Shown piece after piece: positions 24,598 to 33,510 of a DNA stretch of 39,296 nt; position 1 is the first letter of the stretch; each line of letters begins with the position of its first letter. Under the pieces are notes generated by a model. It was not told the DNA's origin. It made no database searches and saw nothing but the letters and a program-made list of their open reading frames with translations. Source of the stretch: an uncultured Armatimonadota bacterium (GTDB lineage: Bacteria > Armatimonadota > Fimbriimonadia > Fimbriimonadales > Fimbriimonadaceae); NCBI GenBank assembly GCA_903904815.1, contig CAIVDU010000073.1:1-39296 (forward strand), in the 5' to 3' direction. A program made the position numbers and the translations under genes.

Positions 24598-25296
24598 ATG
24601 AGACGAGGAACACTCACACGGATATATGGACTCGCAGCGATCGCGCTCGCATCGCTTCAGTTCGCAACCGCTCAGACAGTGAAGCCGACCATGATGGACT
24701 TTCTCCAAAAGGACGGTCGGTTCCAGATATTCGTCCGGCTGGCGAAATCGACTGGCGTCGATATGTGGTTCAAAGGCGACTCGATCACGGGATGCACTAT
24801 AGTCGCCCCGACCGATGATGCCTTCTCTCACGTTCCTCAAGGAGTGCTCGACAGCCTAAACAAGAATCGAGAATCGATGCTCAAAGTGATCCAGTATCAC
24901 GTGATGACTGAGCACGAAGACTCGGCAGCCATCTTAAAGTCTCCGCCCACGCTCGAAGGCGACCCATTGAATCTGACCGGGGGCGTGCCTTCCAGAACCG
25001 CCCATGTGCTCTCGAAGGACGTGGTGACTTCCAACGGCACGGTCCACGTGATCGACCAGGTCCTCTTCCCTCCCGCCGTCTTCACCGGGCTTCAGCGCGA
25101 CGGCGTGATTCCCATGGCGGTCGGACTCGGACCTCCTAAGAAGATGACGGCGGCGGGAGTTGTCACTGGGCCGAAGGCGAACACGAAGAGGACCACCTCC
25201 AACACAAACCGGAGCACGAAGAGGCGACGGTCGTCTGGCCACTGGGTCCGAATCACTGGAACCAACCGGCGGATCTGGGTCCCCAATACGCCCTAG
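24598..25296 (+). CDS. Exported fasciclin (FAS1) domain protein
   Basis: From the ATG at 24598, with AGAGGA about 9 bases upstream, the product has 232 residues. Residues 1-26 are a signal peptide ending FATAQ. One FAS1 domain follows: TMMDFLQKDGRFQIFVRLAKSTGV, then the typical CTIVAPTDDAFSHVPQGVLDSL and VLSKDVVTSNGTVHVIDQVLFPP. FAS1 domains mediate adhesion or matrix contacts. The last 60 residues are a basic Thr/Asn/Arg-rich tail (KRTTSNTNRSTKRRRSSGHW), probably disordered. It runs towards lysS, 42 bases away, and is divergent from the str operon. Confidence 0.88.
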   Translation: MRRGTLTRIYGLAAIALASLQFATAQTVKPTMMDFLQKDGRFQIFVRLAKSTGVDMWFKGDSITGCTIVAPTDDAFSHVPQGVLDSLNKNRESMLKVIQYHVMTEHEDSAAILKSPPTLEGDPLNLTGGVPSRTAHVLSKDVVTSNGTVHVIDQVLFPPAVFTGLQRDGVIPMAVGLGPPKKMTAAGVVTGPKANTKRTTSNTNRSTKRRRSSGHWVRITGTNRRIWVPNTP

Positions 25297-25338
25297 AGTC
25301 CCGCGACCATCCAAGGCTCAAGTAAACTCATCCCCCTA

Positions 25339-26853
25339 ATGAGTGACGAGCCTTCCCTTCGTGAAGTCCGCCTGCAAAAGCTCGGCCGTATGCGCGAGCT
25401 TGGCCATGATCCGTATCGCGTCGAGACCTTCGAACGCACGGATTCGGCTAAAGGCCTTTTGGACAATTTCGAAGAGGGCAAACCTGTCTCCTTCGCCGGA
25501 CGCGTGGTCTCCTACCGCCTCATGGGTAAGGCGGGTTTCGCTCATCTCAGCGATGGGGACCACAAGATTCAGGGCTACTTCCGGAAAGATGACGTTGGCG
25601 AGATCGGCTGGGAGTTGTATAACCTCCTCGATGTCGGCGATCACGTCGGGGTGACCGGCAAGCTGTTCACGACCAAGACCGGTGAGAAATCGATCCACGT
25701 GGATACGGTCACTCCCCTGAGCAAGGCGCTTCATAACGTGCCGATCGGCAAGGAGAAGGACGGAGTCGTTTTCTATGGCCTTTCGGACGTCGATCAACGA
25801 TATCGTCATCGCCACCTTGACCTGATCGCAAACGCGGATGCCCGAAAGGCGTTGATCAATCGTTCCAAGATCGCTTCTTCGGTGCGACGGTACTTCGACA
25901 GCCAGGGGTACATCGAGGTCGAGACTCCGATGCTTCAACTTGAGGCGGGAGGCGCGGCGGCGCGGCCTTTCCACACCCACTACAACGCGTATGAGATCAA
26001 CGTCAAGATGCGGATCTCGCTCGAGCTGTATCTCAAGCGGTTGATCTGCGGCGATATCCCGGCGGTCTACGAGATCGGTCGCGTGTTTCGGAACGAGGGA
26101 GTGAGCAATCGCCACCTCCCCGAGTTCACGATGCTCGAGTTCTACGAGGCGTATGGCAACCTGGACACGATGATGCGCCGCGTCGAGGAAGTGTTCTCTC
26201 ACGTGGCCGCAGAGGTCTTTGGTAGCCAAATCGTCGCCATGCCCGCTCGCGAAGAGGGAGGCCCGGAGATCACTCTGGATTTCGGCAAGCCGTGGCGAAG
26301 ACTTGACCTCCTCGGCGCGATCGAAGAGCATGCTGGAATTGATCGAAACGAACTGAAAGAGTTCGGCACGGCCAAGAAGGCAATGCACCGAGTCGGTCTT
26401 CCTACGGAAAAGGAGAACAACCTCGGCGGAATCATCGAGAAGTTGCTCGAAGTTTTCGTGGAACCGACGTTGATCGAGCCTACATTCCTCATCGGTTACC
26501 CGATTGAGACTTCCCCGCTTGCTAAGAAGGATCCGAACAATCCAAGGATGACTAGAAGGTTCGAGGGCTACGTGTTGGGGCGAGAGGTGTGCAACGCCTT
26601 CTCGGAGATCAACGATCCCATCGACCAGCGAGAAAGGTTCGAACAACAACTCGATGAGAGGGCGAAGGGCGACGATGAGGCGCATCCCATGGACGAGGAG
26701 TTCCTCTATGCGCTTGAGACAGGAATGCCTCCTACCGGTGGTTGCGGAATCGGCATCGACCGAATGGCGATGTTGCTGACCGGCTCGGATCATATCCGAG
26801 AGGTCGTGATGTTCCCGTTCATGAAGCCAAGAAAGGAAGCCGAGGAAGAGTAA
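25339..26853 (+). CDS. lysS: Lysyl-tRNA synthetase, class II
   Basis: The 504-residue product has the full bacterial LysRS length. The N-terminal OB-fold domain includes VSFAGRVVSYRLMGKAGFAHLSDG. The catalytic core has RYRHRHLDLIAN, motif 2 (EIGRVFRNEGVSNRHLPEFTMLEFYEAY) and motif 3 (GGCGIGIDRMAMLLTGSDHIREV), with PLAKK and EVCNAFSEINDP between. It charges tRNA-Lys. The motif 2 loop reads VSNRH where most bacterial enzymes have MDxxHN, a small variation. The C terminus ends in an acidic EAEEE. A terminator follows after about 30 bases. Confidence 0.97.
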   Translation: MSDEPSLREVRLQKLGRMRELGHDPYRVETFERTDSAKGLLDNFEEGKPVSFAGRVVSYRLMGKAGFAHLSDGDHKIQGYFRKDDVGEIGWELYNLLDVGDHVGVTGKLFTTKTGEKSIHVDTVTPLSKALHNVPIGKEKDGVVFYGLSDVDQRYRHRHLDLIANADARKALINRSKIASSVRRYFDSQGYIEVETPMLQLEAGGAAARPFHTHYNAYEINVKMRISLELYLKRLICGDIPAVYEIGRVFRNEGVSNRHLPEFTMLEFYEAYGNLDTMMRRVEEVFSHVAAEVFGSQIVAMPAREEGGPEITLDFGKPWRRLDLLGAIEEHAGIDRNELKEFGTAKKAMHRVGLPTEKENNLGGIIEKLLEVFVEPTLIEPTFLIGYPIETSPLAKKDPNNPRMTRRFEGYVLGREVCNAFSEINDPIDQRERFEQQLDERAKGDDEAHPMDEEFLYALETGMPPTGGCGIGIDRMAMLLTGSDHIREVVMFPFMKPRKEAEEE

Positions 26854-26882
26854 CTCCCAGCTCTTTTCTAGAACTAAACCTT

Positions 26883-26918
26883 AAGGGTCGCTGGCATTTT
26901 TTGGCCAAAGACCCTTTT
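26883..26918. terminator. Intrinsic terminator after lysS
   Basis: AAGGGTC (26883-26889) pairs with GACCCTT (26910-26916), and TGGC/GGCCA extend the stem inside; four Ts (26915-26918) follow on the plus strand. It lies between the convergent lysS and the membrane-protein gene ending at 26923. Confidence 0.75.
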
Positions 26919-26922
26919 CACT

Positions 26923-27918
26923 TCAACCTACTAGCCGGCTTATCAGCTTCGCGAAGAGGACACGGAAGATCGAAGGTCCGTAGAGCAAGATCACCAGAAT
27001 CACGCCTCCTCCCCAGTCGATCGAGAAGAAGAACATCGCAACCGCGACCATCGCGGCTAAACCGAAGGCAGACACTACTGCGCAAATCCAGGCAATTCGG
27101 TTGAGGCGAGGCGGCAGTGGCTTCCGTCTCGACAACGTATTGTCGACTGGGCTCGAGTCCACTGGAAATACCGGCTCCTGAGTGACCGGAATCCCCATGT
27201 GGTTCCAACGCCAGTCCTCGATGCGCCGCTTCCAAGTCTCAGTGAGTTGGTGCCGGATTCGCTTAGGAGCCCCACACTCTTGGAAGCACACGCTGAAGCA
27301 CTCGGTTGTCTCCTCGGGTCCTTTCCAGTGGACGAAGAGACGAACGAACCAGCCCTCCGAAGGAAGTCGATATTGCTTCAAGTCCGTGTTCTCCACGCAA
27401 TCGTGGGTCAACAGGAAGCTGGATCGCTCGCCTTCGAATCGAAGTCCTTCTTGCTTCAGTTCCAGGAATCCGTAATCCCAATCAACGCCACGGAACAGAT
27501 TCAGGATTCTCTCTGAATAGGCAACACCGACGAAGTCACCGGATATCGGCCTTCCCGATTTATGAAATGAAGCCAAAACTCCCTGACGAATCACCGCGCG
27601 GCGGCACCAAGAGCTGTACTGGGTGAATGACCGCACCGAGAAGGCGCAACCAATGATCAGCGTCACCGACAGAAGCGCGCCAGATGAACCGTGATTCAAG
27701 TCGGGACGAATCGTGAAGATAGTCCAGAGCAGCATGATGGGCCAGAGCGCAGCGAGACCAGCCAGGATGCTCGCGAACTCGGCCAATCGCTCGTAGAGTT
27801 TAGGGCGAGCGAATCGGCTGAGAGTCTCTCGTGACACTCTGGCCTCGGCCTCGATTTGCCCCTGAGTTGCCAATCCGGTCAAGTCCTGCCCCACGAGACG
27901 CCGCGACAGCGAAACCAA
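26923..27918 (-). CDS. Membrane protein of unknown function
   Basis: The frame gives 331 residues. Two hydrophobic segments lie near residues 50-70 (ILAGLAALWPIMLLWTIF) and 77-97 (GALLSVTLIIGCAFSV), followed by a soluble domain of about 150 residues with many aromatic residues (GVDWDYGFLELKQEGLRFEGERSSFLL looks like a PH-like or YcxB-type strand pattern), and two further segments near the end. The start is uncertain: the longest frame begins with TTG at 27918, and other TTG or GTG codons follow shortly. No ATG lies before the first membrane segment. I cannot name a family. It is divergent from the phosphatase gene. Confidence 0.6.
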   Translation of the reverse strand: MVSLSRRLVGQDLTGLATQGQIEAEARVSRETLSRFARPKLYERLAEFASILAGLAALWPIMLLWTIFTIRPDLNHGSSGALLSVTLIIGCAFSVRSFTQYSSWCRRAVIRQGVLASFHKSGRPISGDFVGVAYSERILNLFRGVDWDYGFLELKQEGLRFEGERSSFLLTHDCVENTDLKQYRLPSEGWFVRLFVHWKGPEETTECFSVCFQECGAPKRIRHQLTETWKRRIEDWRWNHMGIPVTQEPVFPVDSSPVDNTLSRRKPLPPRLNRIAWICAVVSAFGLAAMVAVAMFFFSIDWGGGVILVILLYGPSIFRVLFAKLISRLVG

Positions 27919-28067
27919 TACCGATCTTTGACGGTGGGCTGTAGCAATCTTTGAGGTTCACAGACCAATAGCGATCCAACCTCTGCAGCTTCTAAGAATC
28001 ATGTAACAGAGTTTACGGCACGGAGGGACAGAAGGATTCGTAGGAACCGGCAAGGTAACCTCTGAAG

Positions 28068-28730
28068 GTGGCGAAGCGACCGAACCGGCGAAAGCGAGTT
28101 CTGCTCATCGGTCTGCCTTTCCTCGTCGCTCTGAACGCCTTCCTGTTCTACATCGGCGTCTACGGCGGGAACATTCACCCGGTTGTCCCGAACGCGCTTT
28201 ATCGGAGCGCTCAGTTGACCTCCGGAACGCTCGAAAATGAGATTAAGAAGGATCACATCGCGAGCGTCATCAATCTTCGTGGCGCATCCCCCGACTCCGG
28301 CTACTACATCTCCGAACTAGGGGTGTGCAAGAAGTTGTCGGTCGCTCACGCGGACGTCTCAATGAGTGCCCATCGACTCCCAGAACCTAAGGAACTCGAC
28401 AAGCTCCTGATGGACTTCGACCAGCTACCAAAACCGATTCTCGTGCACTGCAAAGCGGGCTCCGATCGGACCGGCCTCGTGTCGACGCTTTACGTGGCGC
28501 TTCAGCCCGGTGCCGATTTGGACCACGCTGAGTCCGACCAACTCACGTGGCGGTATGGTCACTTCGGGGTGTTTGGCACGGAGGCGATGGATGACTTTTT
28601 CAACCTTTACCGAAAGACATCAGGCGGTCTTGATCTCCGTTCCTGGATTCGGAAGACTTATCCAAACGCTTACCGCGACCTTCAGAAATCGCACTCCTGG
28701 GAAGTAACTTCTGGCCCTGGCGGAGAGTAG
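28068..28730 (+). CDS. Membrane-anchored dual-specificity/tyrosine phosphatase
   Basis: The 220-residue product starts with GTG; AAGGTAA lies about 10 bases upstream. Residues 11-31 form an N-terminal membrane anchor after a basic RRKR stretch. The catalytic domain starts with NALYRSAQLTSGTL and IASVINLRG, typical of bacterial DSP-like phosphatases, and has the signature HCKAGSDRTG with the nucleophile Cys128 and Arg134. Asp96 is a candidate general acid. It probably faces the periplasm or surface and removes phosphate from a protein or a small molecule; the target is unknown. The zinc-ribbon gene follows after 17 bases. Confidence 0.85.
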   Translation: MAKRPNRRKRVLLIGLPFLVALNAFLFYIGVYGGNIHPVVPNALYRSAQLTSGTLENEIKKDHIASVINLRGASPDSGYYISELGVCKKLSVAHADVSMSAHRLPEPKELDKLLMDFDQLPKPILVHCKAGSDRTGLVSTLYVALQPGADLDHAESDQLTWRYGHFGVFGTEAMDDFFNLYRKTSGGLDLRSWIRKTYPNAYRDLQKSHSWEVTSGPGGE

Positions 28731-28747
28731 TTCGGCTCCGTAGTATC

Positions 28748-29146
28748 ATGTTCGCCGTGGCACGGTGTTCATCTTGTGGTGCTGAGGCAGACTCAAACGT
28801 CAAATTCTGCCCGTCCTGCGGCGCAAAGTTTGTTCCGGTCGCGGCTGCAATCAACGCGGGCGAAGACGGCCTCAATTACTGCTGGAAGCACAAGAAGGTC
28901 ACCACGCGGGTCACCTGTGGCCGATGCGAGAAGCCGATCTGCGATCGTTGCATGATCGTAGGCGCGAACGGCGTGCGCTGTCGTGAGTGCGCGCGGAACA
29001 AGGTTCCCGTCCGATTCACCGGGATCATTCACGATGCATCTCGGGGTGTTCGTGGGGCGGCGAATTCGATGGGGACGCGACCCATTTGGTCTTTGTGGAT
29101 CTGGTCGATGATCATCCGAATCATCATGGGATTCTTCGGCCGCTAA
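28748..29146 (+). CDS. Zinc-ribbon / B-box-like membrane protein
   Basis: The 132-residue product has an N-terminal zinc ribbon (CSSCGAE...FCPSCG), then a second metal-binding module CWKHKKVTTRVTCGRCEKPI plus CDRC and CRECA, which resembles the B-box-like zinc finger found before rhomboid or membrane domains in several bacterial proteins. The C terminus is hydrophobic (PIWSLWIWSMIIRIIMGFFG) and could be a membrane segment, though it is short. The start may be the ATG at 28748 or the GTG three codons later; neither has a clear ribosome site. Its function is not known. It lies directly after the phosphatase gene. Confidence 0.75.
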   Translation: MFAVARCSSCGAEADSNVKFCPSCGAKFVPVAAAINAGEDGLNYCWKHKKVTTRVTCGRCEKPICDRCMIVGANGVRCRECARNKVPVRFTGIIHDASRGVRGAANSMGTRPIWSLWIWSMIIRIIMGFFGR

Positions 29147-29197
29147 CCCAATTCATACTAATCGCGACACCTACGGGCGATTTATTCGTCTTCAAAT

Positions 29198-31777
29198 GTG
29201 AACGCCTTCGGGCGACGAATCCCCATGTCGGTTCTTATTGCTTCAGCGTTAATCGTCTCTACGACCTTCGGCCCTAACTCAATCGTGGCTACTTCGCCGG
29301 GTTTGAGAGCCACAGAGCCGATGTTCCAGGCGGCCCAGTCGACGACACCCGAGGATCCCACCGCACCATTGCGGCGATTCCCGGTATCGATCATGGTTCG
29401 CCGTGCGGGCAGCGAAAGCGACCAGGCCTCTCTTCTGCGCCTGCCCGCGCTGCAACCGAAGGATTCGATCGAAGTGCGAGTCGGAGACAAGCTCACCAAA
29501 GATTGGACACTCGTGACCGCCTACCTCTCGGCGGGACAGAAGGTGAAGGTTCAGTCGTGGAATCTGTGGGACAAGAAGTGGAAGACCCACCCCATCCTGG
29601 CCGGTACGGTTCCGACCGGCGACGTAGTGCCCCTCTTCTTTCTCGTCCTCAACCGCAAGAAAGACAATCGGGTGGGCATCGCGATTCAGAAAGCGCTGGA
29701 TGTGTCGAGCGAGCAGATTGTCTCGGCCTCCGCGATTTTCGAGAGCACCTATTCGCAGCAGAGTCGGCTTCTAAAATTCCTGACCGCCTATGCCTCACTT
29801 GGTCTGAAGTCAGACAACGATCCGGGAATTCTCCACAACCGTCTCGCGATGCTGGATGCGGATCTCGGTTACAACGTCGATCCCAACGCCCAGTCGACCA
29901 CGCCTGGTGATTTGCAGCGAGGCCTCGACGCGGGCATGGGCGTTCTCAACCAGCTCCGAACCAACCCCGACGACCCAACCGCGAGTGCTCGTATTCTTCA
30001 GAACCAGTTGCCCACACCGGTGGCCGACTGGCTCGGACTGGTGAGTGATCTCATCCACGTTCTTATCAAGCCTCGGGCTGACCTGAAGGTCTCTTTCATT
30101 CCCGCTTCGGCAGCGGAAATGGATCCGACCCAAGCGCCCGACGAGAACTGGATGGACCTGGTTACGGAGCGAGTGCCGGAGACGAAAGATAATTCGGTCG
30201 CTGCCCTGGTCTTTCATCCCGCCTACGACAAAAACGCGGTTCACAAGCCGTTCTCTCTCCGTTACGCAAAGCAAGACATCGTCGCTCTGAACAAGGAAGC
30301 GACCATCCCGCTCGCTCCCGAGAGTCGCGATCTGTTCGTGCGGCCGCTCAGTTGGGGCTGGGAAGTGAGCTACGACAAGACCAATTTCACGCCCCTATCT
30401 GGGGCCAAGCTCGTCCCCGGGCGCGGTCTGGTGTTCCCGATTGATGACGCTTGGTGGGGTGGCCAGACCGAACGTGACGTGCTGATCCGGACCCACGTGG
30501 GCAGCGATGTCACTCCGGCTACGCCGATTCGAATTGCCAAAGTTTTCCCTCAGCAGTGGGCCGTCTCCACCGGCGCCCCCACCGACTTATCGGTCGGGGA
30601 TAGCGCGGGAAGGGTCGTTCTTGACCGCACGGGAGGCACCGTTCAGCCTTTCTATAGTTTTTCAACCGTGCGCCTGACCGACGCGACGGGAAGATTTATC
30701 GACGCCAGCGGAACCTCGTTTAATGGCTCCCTCGCGGCGGCCTTCGACTTATCGCATGTGAACCCAGGGTGGGCGAGTATCAGCGTTCAGCAAGACGAAT
30801 CTCCTGCGGCGGACGCACCGGTAAGGGTGTTCATCGCTCCGAAGCGCCCGAACATCTCCATCGCCTGCGCCACGGGTGACCGAGTGATCCGCATTGGCGG
30901 TCCAGATGCGGCCATGGTGACGGCGGTGGCTTCCCCAGCGCTCAGCGTCGTCAAGCAGGACAGCACCGACCCAAGCGCCAAGAACTTCGTTCTTGCCAGC
31001 CCGGTTCCGTCGAATGTGACCGTGCTAGACGTCACTTACCGAGACCCAGCGCAGCCTTCTCTGGAATGGCATCGATCTGAGCCCGTTTCGTTCGGTCTTC
31101 CTAGGCCCAGGATGAGCATTTCTCTCTTAGGAACACTCCCTGATCAAATCCAGATTGGGTCTGGTCCTGACCCGAGTTGGGCCGTCGCCACGATGCCCGA
31201 AGGGTGGTTCCGAACGAAGCAGCCGATCAAGCTCTCTCTGGACGGAGTTTCGCCCTTCCAGTGGAGTCACGATGTCAACGTCGAACTCGGTTTCGGCCCC
31301 GCCATCGACGTTCAGAAGGCGACGTCGTTGATCGAGGGTCCGGCACTCTCGATCGACGCGACGAACCCTAGTGCCGTCGTGACCCTGAACTTGGAGACTG
31401 CGCTTCCGCGGGATGTGAAGCGTGTTTCCGGACTTTTGTGGTTCCGGGCAACGCGAGGCGACCTCGCGAGTCCGTGGACCTTGGCCACCGTCAATGCGAA
31501 GGAAGGCACAGCGCTTCGGGCAGTCCGCCTTCCTACTGTCCAAGCAGTGGATTCGAACACCTCGCGAGTGAGAATCACGTTCGCGAATGCTGATCAGATC
31601 CTTGCCGTCCGGTTCCCGGGGCAAGCGGCGCTCGTGTCTCCCCAACTGGTTGAATCCAGCCCTGCTGGTCTGACGGCTTTCGTCGACGCTCCAGTCGGGA
31701 CAACTGAGATGGACCTTCAACTTCAGGACGCACCCGATGGCGTGGTCCACGTGAAGATCGTTCACCCGCCTCAATAG
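29198..31777 (+). CDS. Large exported protein of unknown function
   Basis: The 859-residue product begins with GTG; an in-frame ATG at 29225 would drop nine residues. GRRIPMSVLIASALIVSTTFG is a plausible signal peptide with basic start. The N-terminal third is mixed and includes VPLFFLVLNRKKDNRVGIAIQ, which resembles surface-protein linker strands. The rest is rich in short beta strands with Asp/Pro/Gly turns, like several immunoglobulin-like domains in a row, and contains two or three related stretches around TDLSVGDSAGRVVLDRTG and VDVTYRDPAQPS-type turns. No catalytic motif, repeat unit or anchor is evident. Plus-strand neighbours suggest loose co-direction, not an operon. Confidence 0.75.
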   Translation: MNAFGRRIPMSVLIASALIVSTTFGPNSIVATSPGLRATEPMFQAAQSTTPEDPTAPLRRFPVSIMVRRAGSESDQASLLRLPALQPKDSIEVRVGDKLTKDWTLVTAYLSAGQKVKVQSWNLWDKKWKTHPILAGTVPTGDVVPLFFLVLNRKKDNRVGIAIQKALDVSSEQIVSASAIFESTYSQQSRLLKFLTAYASLGLKSDNDPGILHNRLAMLDADLGYNVDPNAQSTTPGDLQRGLDAGMGVLNQLRTNPDDPTASARILQNQLPTPVADWLGLVSDLIHVLIKPRADLKVSFIPASAAEMDPTQAPDENWMDLVTERVPETKDNSVAALVFHPAYDKNAVHKPFSLRYAKQDIVALNKEATIPLAPESRDLFVRPLSWGWEVSYDKTNFTPLSGAKLVPGRGLVFPIDDAWWGGQTERDVLIRTHVGSDVTPATPIRIAKVFPQQWAVSTGAPTDLSVGDSAGRVVLDRTGGTVQPFYSFSTVRLTDATGRFIDASGTSFNGSLAAAFDLSHVNPGWASISVQQDESPAADAPVRVFIAPKRPNISIACATGDRVIRIGGPDAAMVTAVASPALSVVKQDSTDPSAKNFVLASPVPSNVTVLDVTYRDPAQPSLEWHRSEPVSFGLPRPRMSISLLGTLPDQIQIGSGPDPSWAVATMPEGWFRTKQPIKLSLDGVSPFQWSHDVNVELGFGPAIDVQKATSLIEGPALSIDATNPSAVVTLNLETALPRDVKRVSGLLWFRATRGDLASPWTLATVNAKEGTALRAVRLPTVQAVDSNTSRVRITFANADQILAVRFPGQAALVSPQLVESSPAGLTAFVDAPVGTTEMDLQLQDAPDGVVHVKIVHPPQ

Positions 31778-31913
31778 GCGGGCAGGCTCGTTGCACTGAA
31801 CTCCAAAGGCCGCTCAGCCGGCGGAGGGGATTGAGGATGATGACCTGCGAGTGCAAGCTGACTTCGCTAACTGGCGGCTACGGAAGCTGCCGATGGGCTG
31901 GGCGAGTTTCGCT

Positions 31914-32942
31914 TTAGAAGCCGTCCAGGTCCCATGATTGGGCCGCATCCAGGTTCGTGAGCGCCCGGATCCTTTCCACGCTCCAGTCGGGCGAGATCGC
32001 TCGCACCATAGGGCCAAACCGTTCCGTAAATCGTACGTGGGCAAAGCATCGGTCGATTAGCTGCAAGAGTGTCGGCTCAAAGGGCGTTTGGATCACAACT
32101 TCTCTGCCGACATCGTTAATCAAACTCGAACCAATCAGATTGGCAAAGTCCTCCTCAGCTCGGGGCAGAAACCCATACTCGACGATCTCAGGCCGCTCGG
32201 TCGTGCCGGCGGCCCTGGGCTTCAACACGAGGTAGGCCACGCACCTTCCATTTCTGCGCGCTATCCAGGTTCTTCGGTCAGGTCGCTCCAACCGTACGCG
32301 AATCGGAATCTCCCAATAGAGTTTGGACCGAATGTGGGTTAGCGGGCGAACAGCATTAAACGAATCGTAGACCCGTGCCATCTCCTCCAGGGGCCATGAA
32401 CCGCCATTTCCCAACGCGACGATTTCGAGTTCTGGCGGTGCGTGAGGCAATTCCGGCTCGTGGCAGATTATGGCCTTCCACTGGATTTGTTCCCAACCGT
32501 ATCTTCCGTAATGTGATACGTAGCTGGCAAATAGCATGGACCATCCGCAGCCTTCCCTCTCCATCAGGTCGATAGCATTAAGTAGCAGTTGTCCCGAAAT
32601 CCCCATTCGGCGGTAATCCTTGTGAGTGGCTACGCTGCCAATTCCTCCGATCTTCACGGGCTCGCCTCGCTCATCGCGAACCTCGCGCATAAACACATCG
32701 ACTGCGCCGACGATCTTTCCGCCCTCTTCAGCGATCAGAGTGTGAGCGAGTTTTCGGTCGGCAGTCCCTTCATTAAGGGTCTCGAAAATCCAACCGACAT
32801 CTCCAAAGGCATCGAGCCAGAGATCCATTGCGGCTGGCCATTCGCCCGGCTTCAAGCATCGGTAGATCACGACCGGTAGATTATCGGATTTGACCGAGAA
32901 TGGAAAACTCTCATCAAGGTTTCGATCCCCGAATATGGCCAT
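31914..32942 (-). CDS. GNAT-family N-acetyltransferase (Eis-like)
   Basis: The 342-residue product has a GNAT core in its first half: IAEEGGKIVGAVDVFMREV, then IGGIGSVATHKDYRRMGISGQLLLNAI, the acetyl-CoA-binding motif A with R-x-x-G-x-S in place of the common R-x-x-G-x-G. The following YVSHYGRYGWEQIQW is the Y-x-x-x-G-W pattern of Eis-like enzymes. The second half seems a degenerate second GNAT domain plus a strand-rich end, as in Eis-type two-domain acetyltransferases. The acceptor (amine, antibiotic or protein) is unknown. It is divergent from the NTF2-like gene with 59 bases between starts. The ribosome site is weak. Confidence 0.82.
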   Translation of the reverse strand: MAIFGDRNLDESFPFSVKSDNLPVVIYRCLKPGEWPAAMDLWLDAFGDVGWIFETLNEGTADRKLAHTLIAEEGGKIVGAVDVFMREVRDERGEPVKIGGIGSVATHKDYRRMGISGQLLLNAIDLMEREGCGWSMLFASYVSHYGRYGWEQIQWKAIICHEPELPHAPPELEIVALGNGGSWPLEEMARVYDSFNAVRPLTHIRSKLYWEIPIRVRLERPDRRTWIARRNGRCVAYLVLKPRAAGTTERPEIVEYGFLPRAEEDFANLIGSSLINDVGREVVIQTPFEPTLLQLIDRCFAHVRFTERFGPMVRAISPDWSVERIRALTNLDAAQSWDLDGF

Positions 32943-33001
32943 TTGGAGGGAGACTTTCGGCGACAGAAGATCGTCAATGTAGGAGCGGTAGACTCGCCTT
33001 C

Positions 33002-33490
33002 GTGAAGCTACTTTTCATTCTCGCCCTCGCTGCCACATCTTCAGCCTGCTTGGCCGATACCGTCCCGCAGGTCAGGAAGGCGATTCAGGCGCGCTATGCC
33101 GAGATGAGCAGGGCCTTCGCCGCGAAAGACGCCAAAGGCTTTGAATCCGTGTTTGCCGACGACTTCACCGCGAAGGCGCCCGGACGCCCGAAGATGAGTC
33201 GCGCAGATACCTTCAAGGATTTCGAGGGACAGATGAATGCCATGAGCGACGTCCAGTGGAAGCAGACCATCAAGTCAATTAAGCTGGAAGGGAACGTGGC
33301 TCACGTCAAAATTGAGACCGAAATGAACTCCAAGGCGCCCATGCGTGGCGGAAAGCTCGAAGACTTCCACCTTACGAGCAAGACTCTCAACGACTGGGTC
33401 AAGACGACCAAAGGTTGGCTCGTGCGTTACTCGGAAACTTCCGATCTCCAGATGTCCATCGCTGGACAGCCGCTGAAGATGCACGGCTGA
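33002..33490 (+). CDS. Exported NTF2-like (SnoaL/DUF4440-type) protein
   Basis: From GTG at 33002 the product has 162 residues. It starts KLLFILALAATSSACLA, a signal peptide with a cysteine that is not in a perfect lipobox. The mature part opens IQARYAEMSRAFAAKDAKGFESVFADDF, the usual first helices and strand of NTF2-like folds, and ends in strands with KGWLVRYSETSD. Members of this fold bind small molecules or act as isomerases, but most secreted ones are uncharacterised. A longer frame upstream to 32900 overlaps the divergent GNAT gene and looks non-coding. It converges with rtcA, 20 bases away. Confidence 0.75.
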   Translation: MKLLFILALAATSSACLADTVPQVRKAIQARYAEMSRAFAAKDAKGFESVFADDFTAKAPGRPKMSRADTFKDFEGQMNAMSDVQWKQTIKSIKLEGNVAHVKIETEMNSKAPMRGGKLEDFHLTSKTLNDWVKTTKGWLVRYSETSDLQMSIAGQPLKMHG

Positions 33491-33510
33491 TCCGAGTAGG
33501 CGGTCTCGCG

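Noticed and set aside
25336-26793. 485-codon open frame antisense to lysS
   Set aside because: It mirrors a strongly conserved LysRS gene; the frame is open because of GC-rich codon use in lysS, and its product has no recognisable domain or start signal.
31540-31575. tRNA-like GGATTCGAAC on the plus strand
   Set aside because: It lies inside the 859-residue coding gene and no cloverleaf can be built around it.
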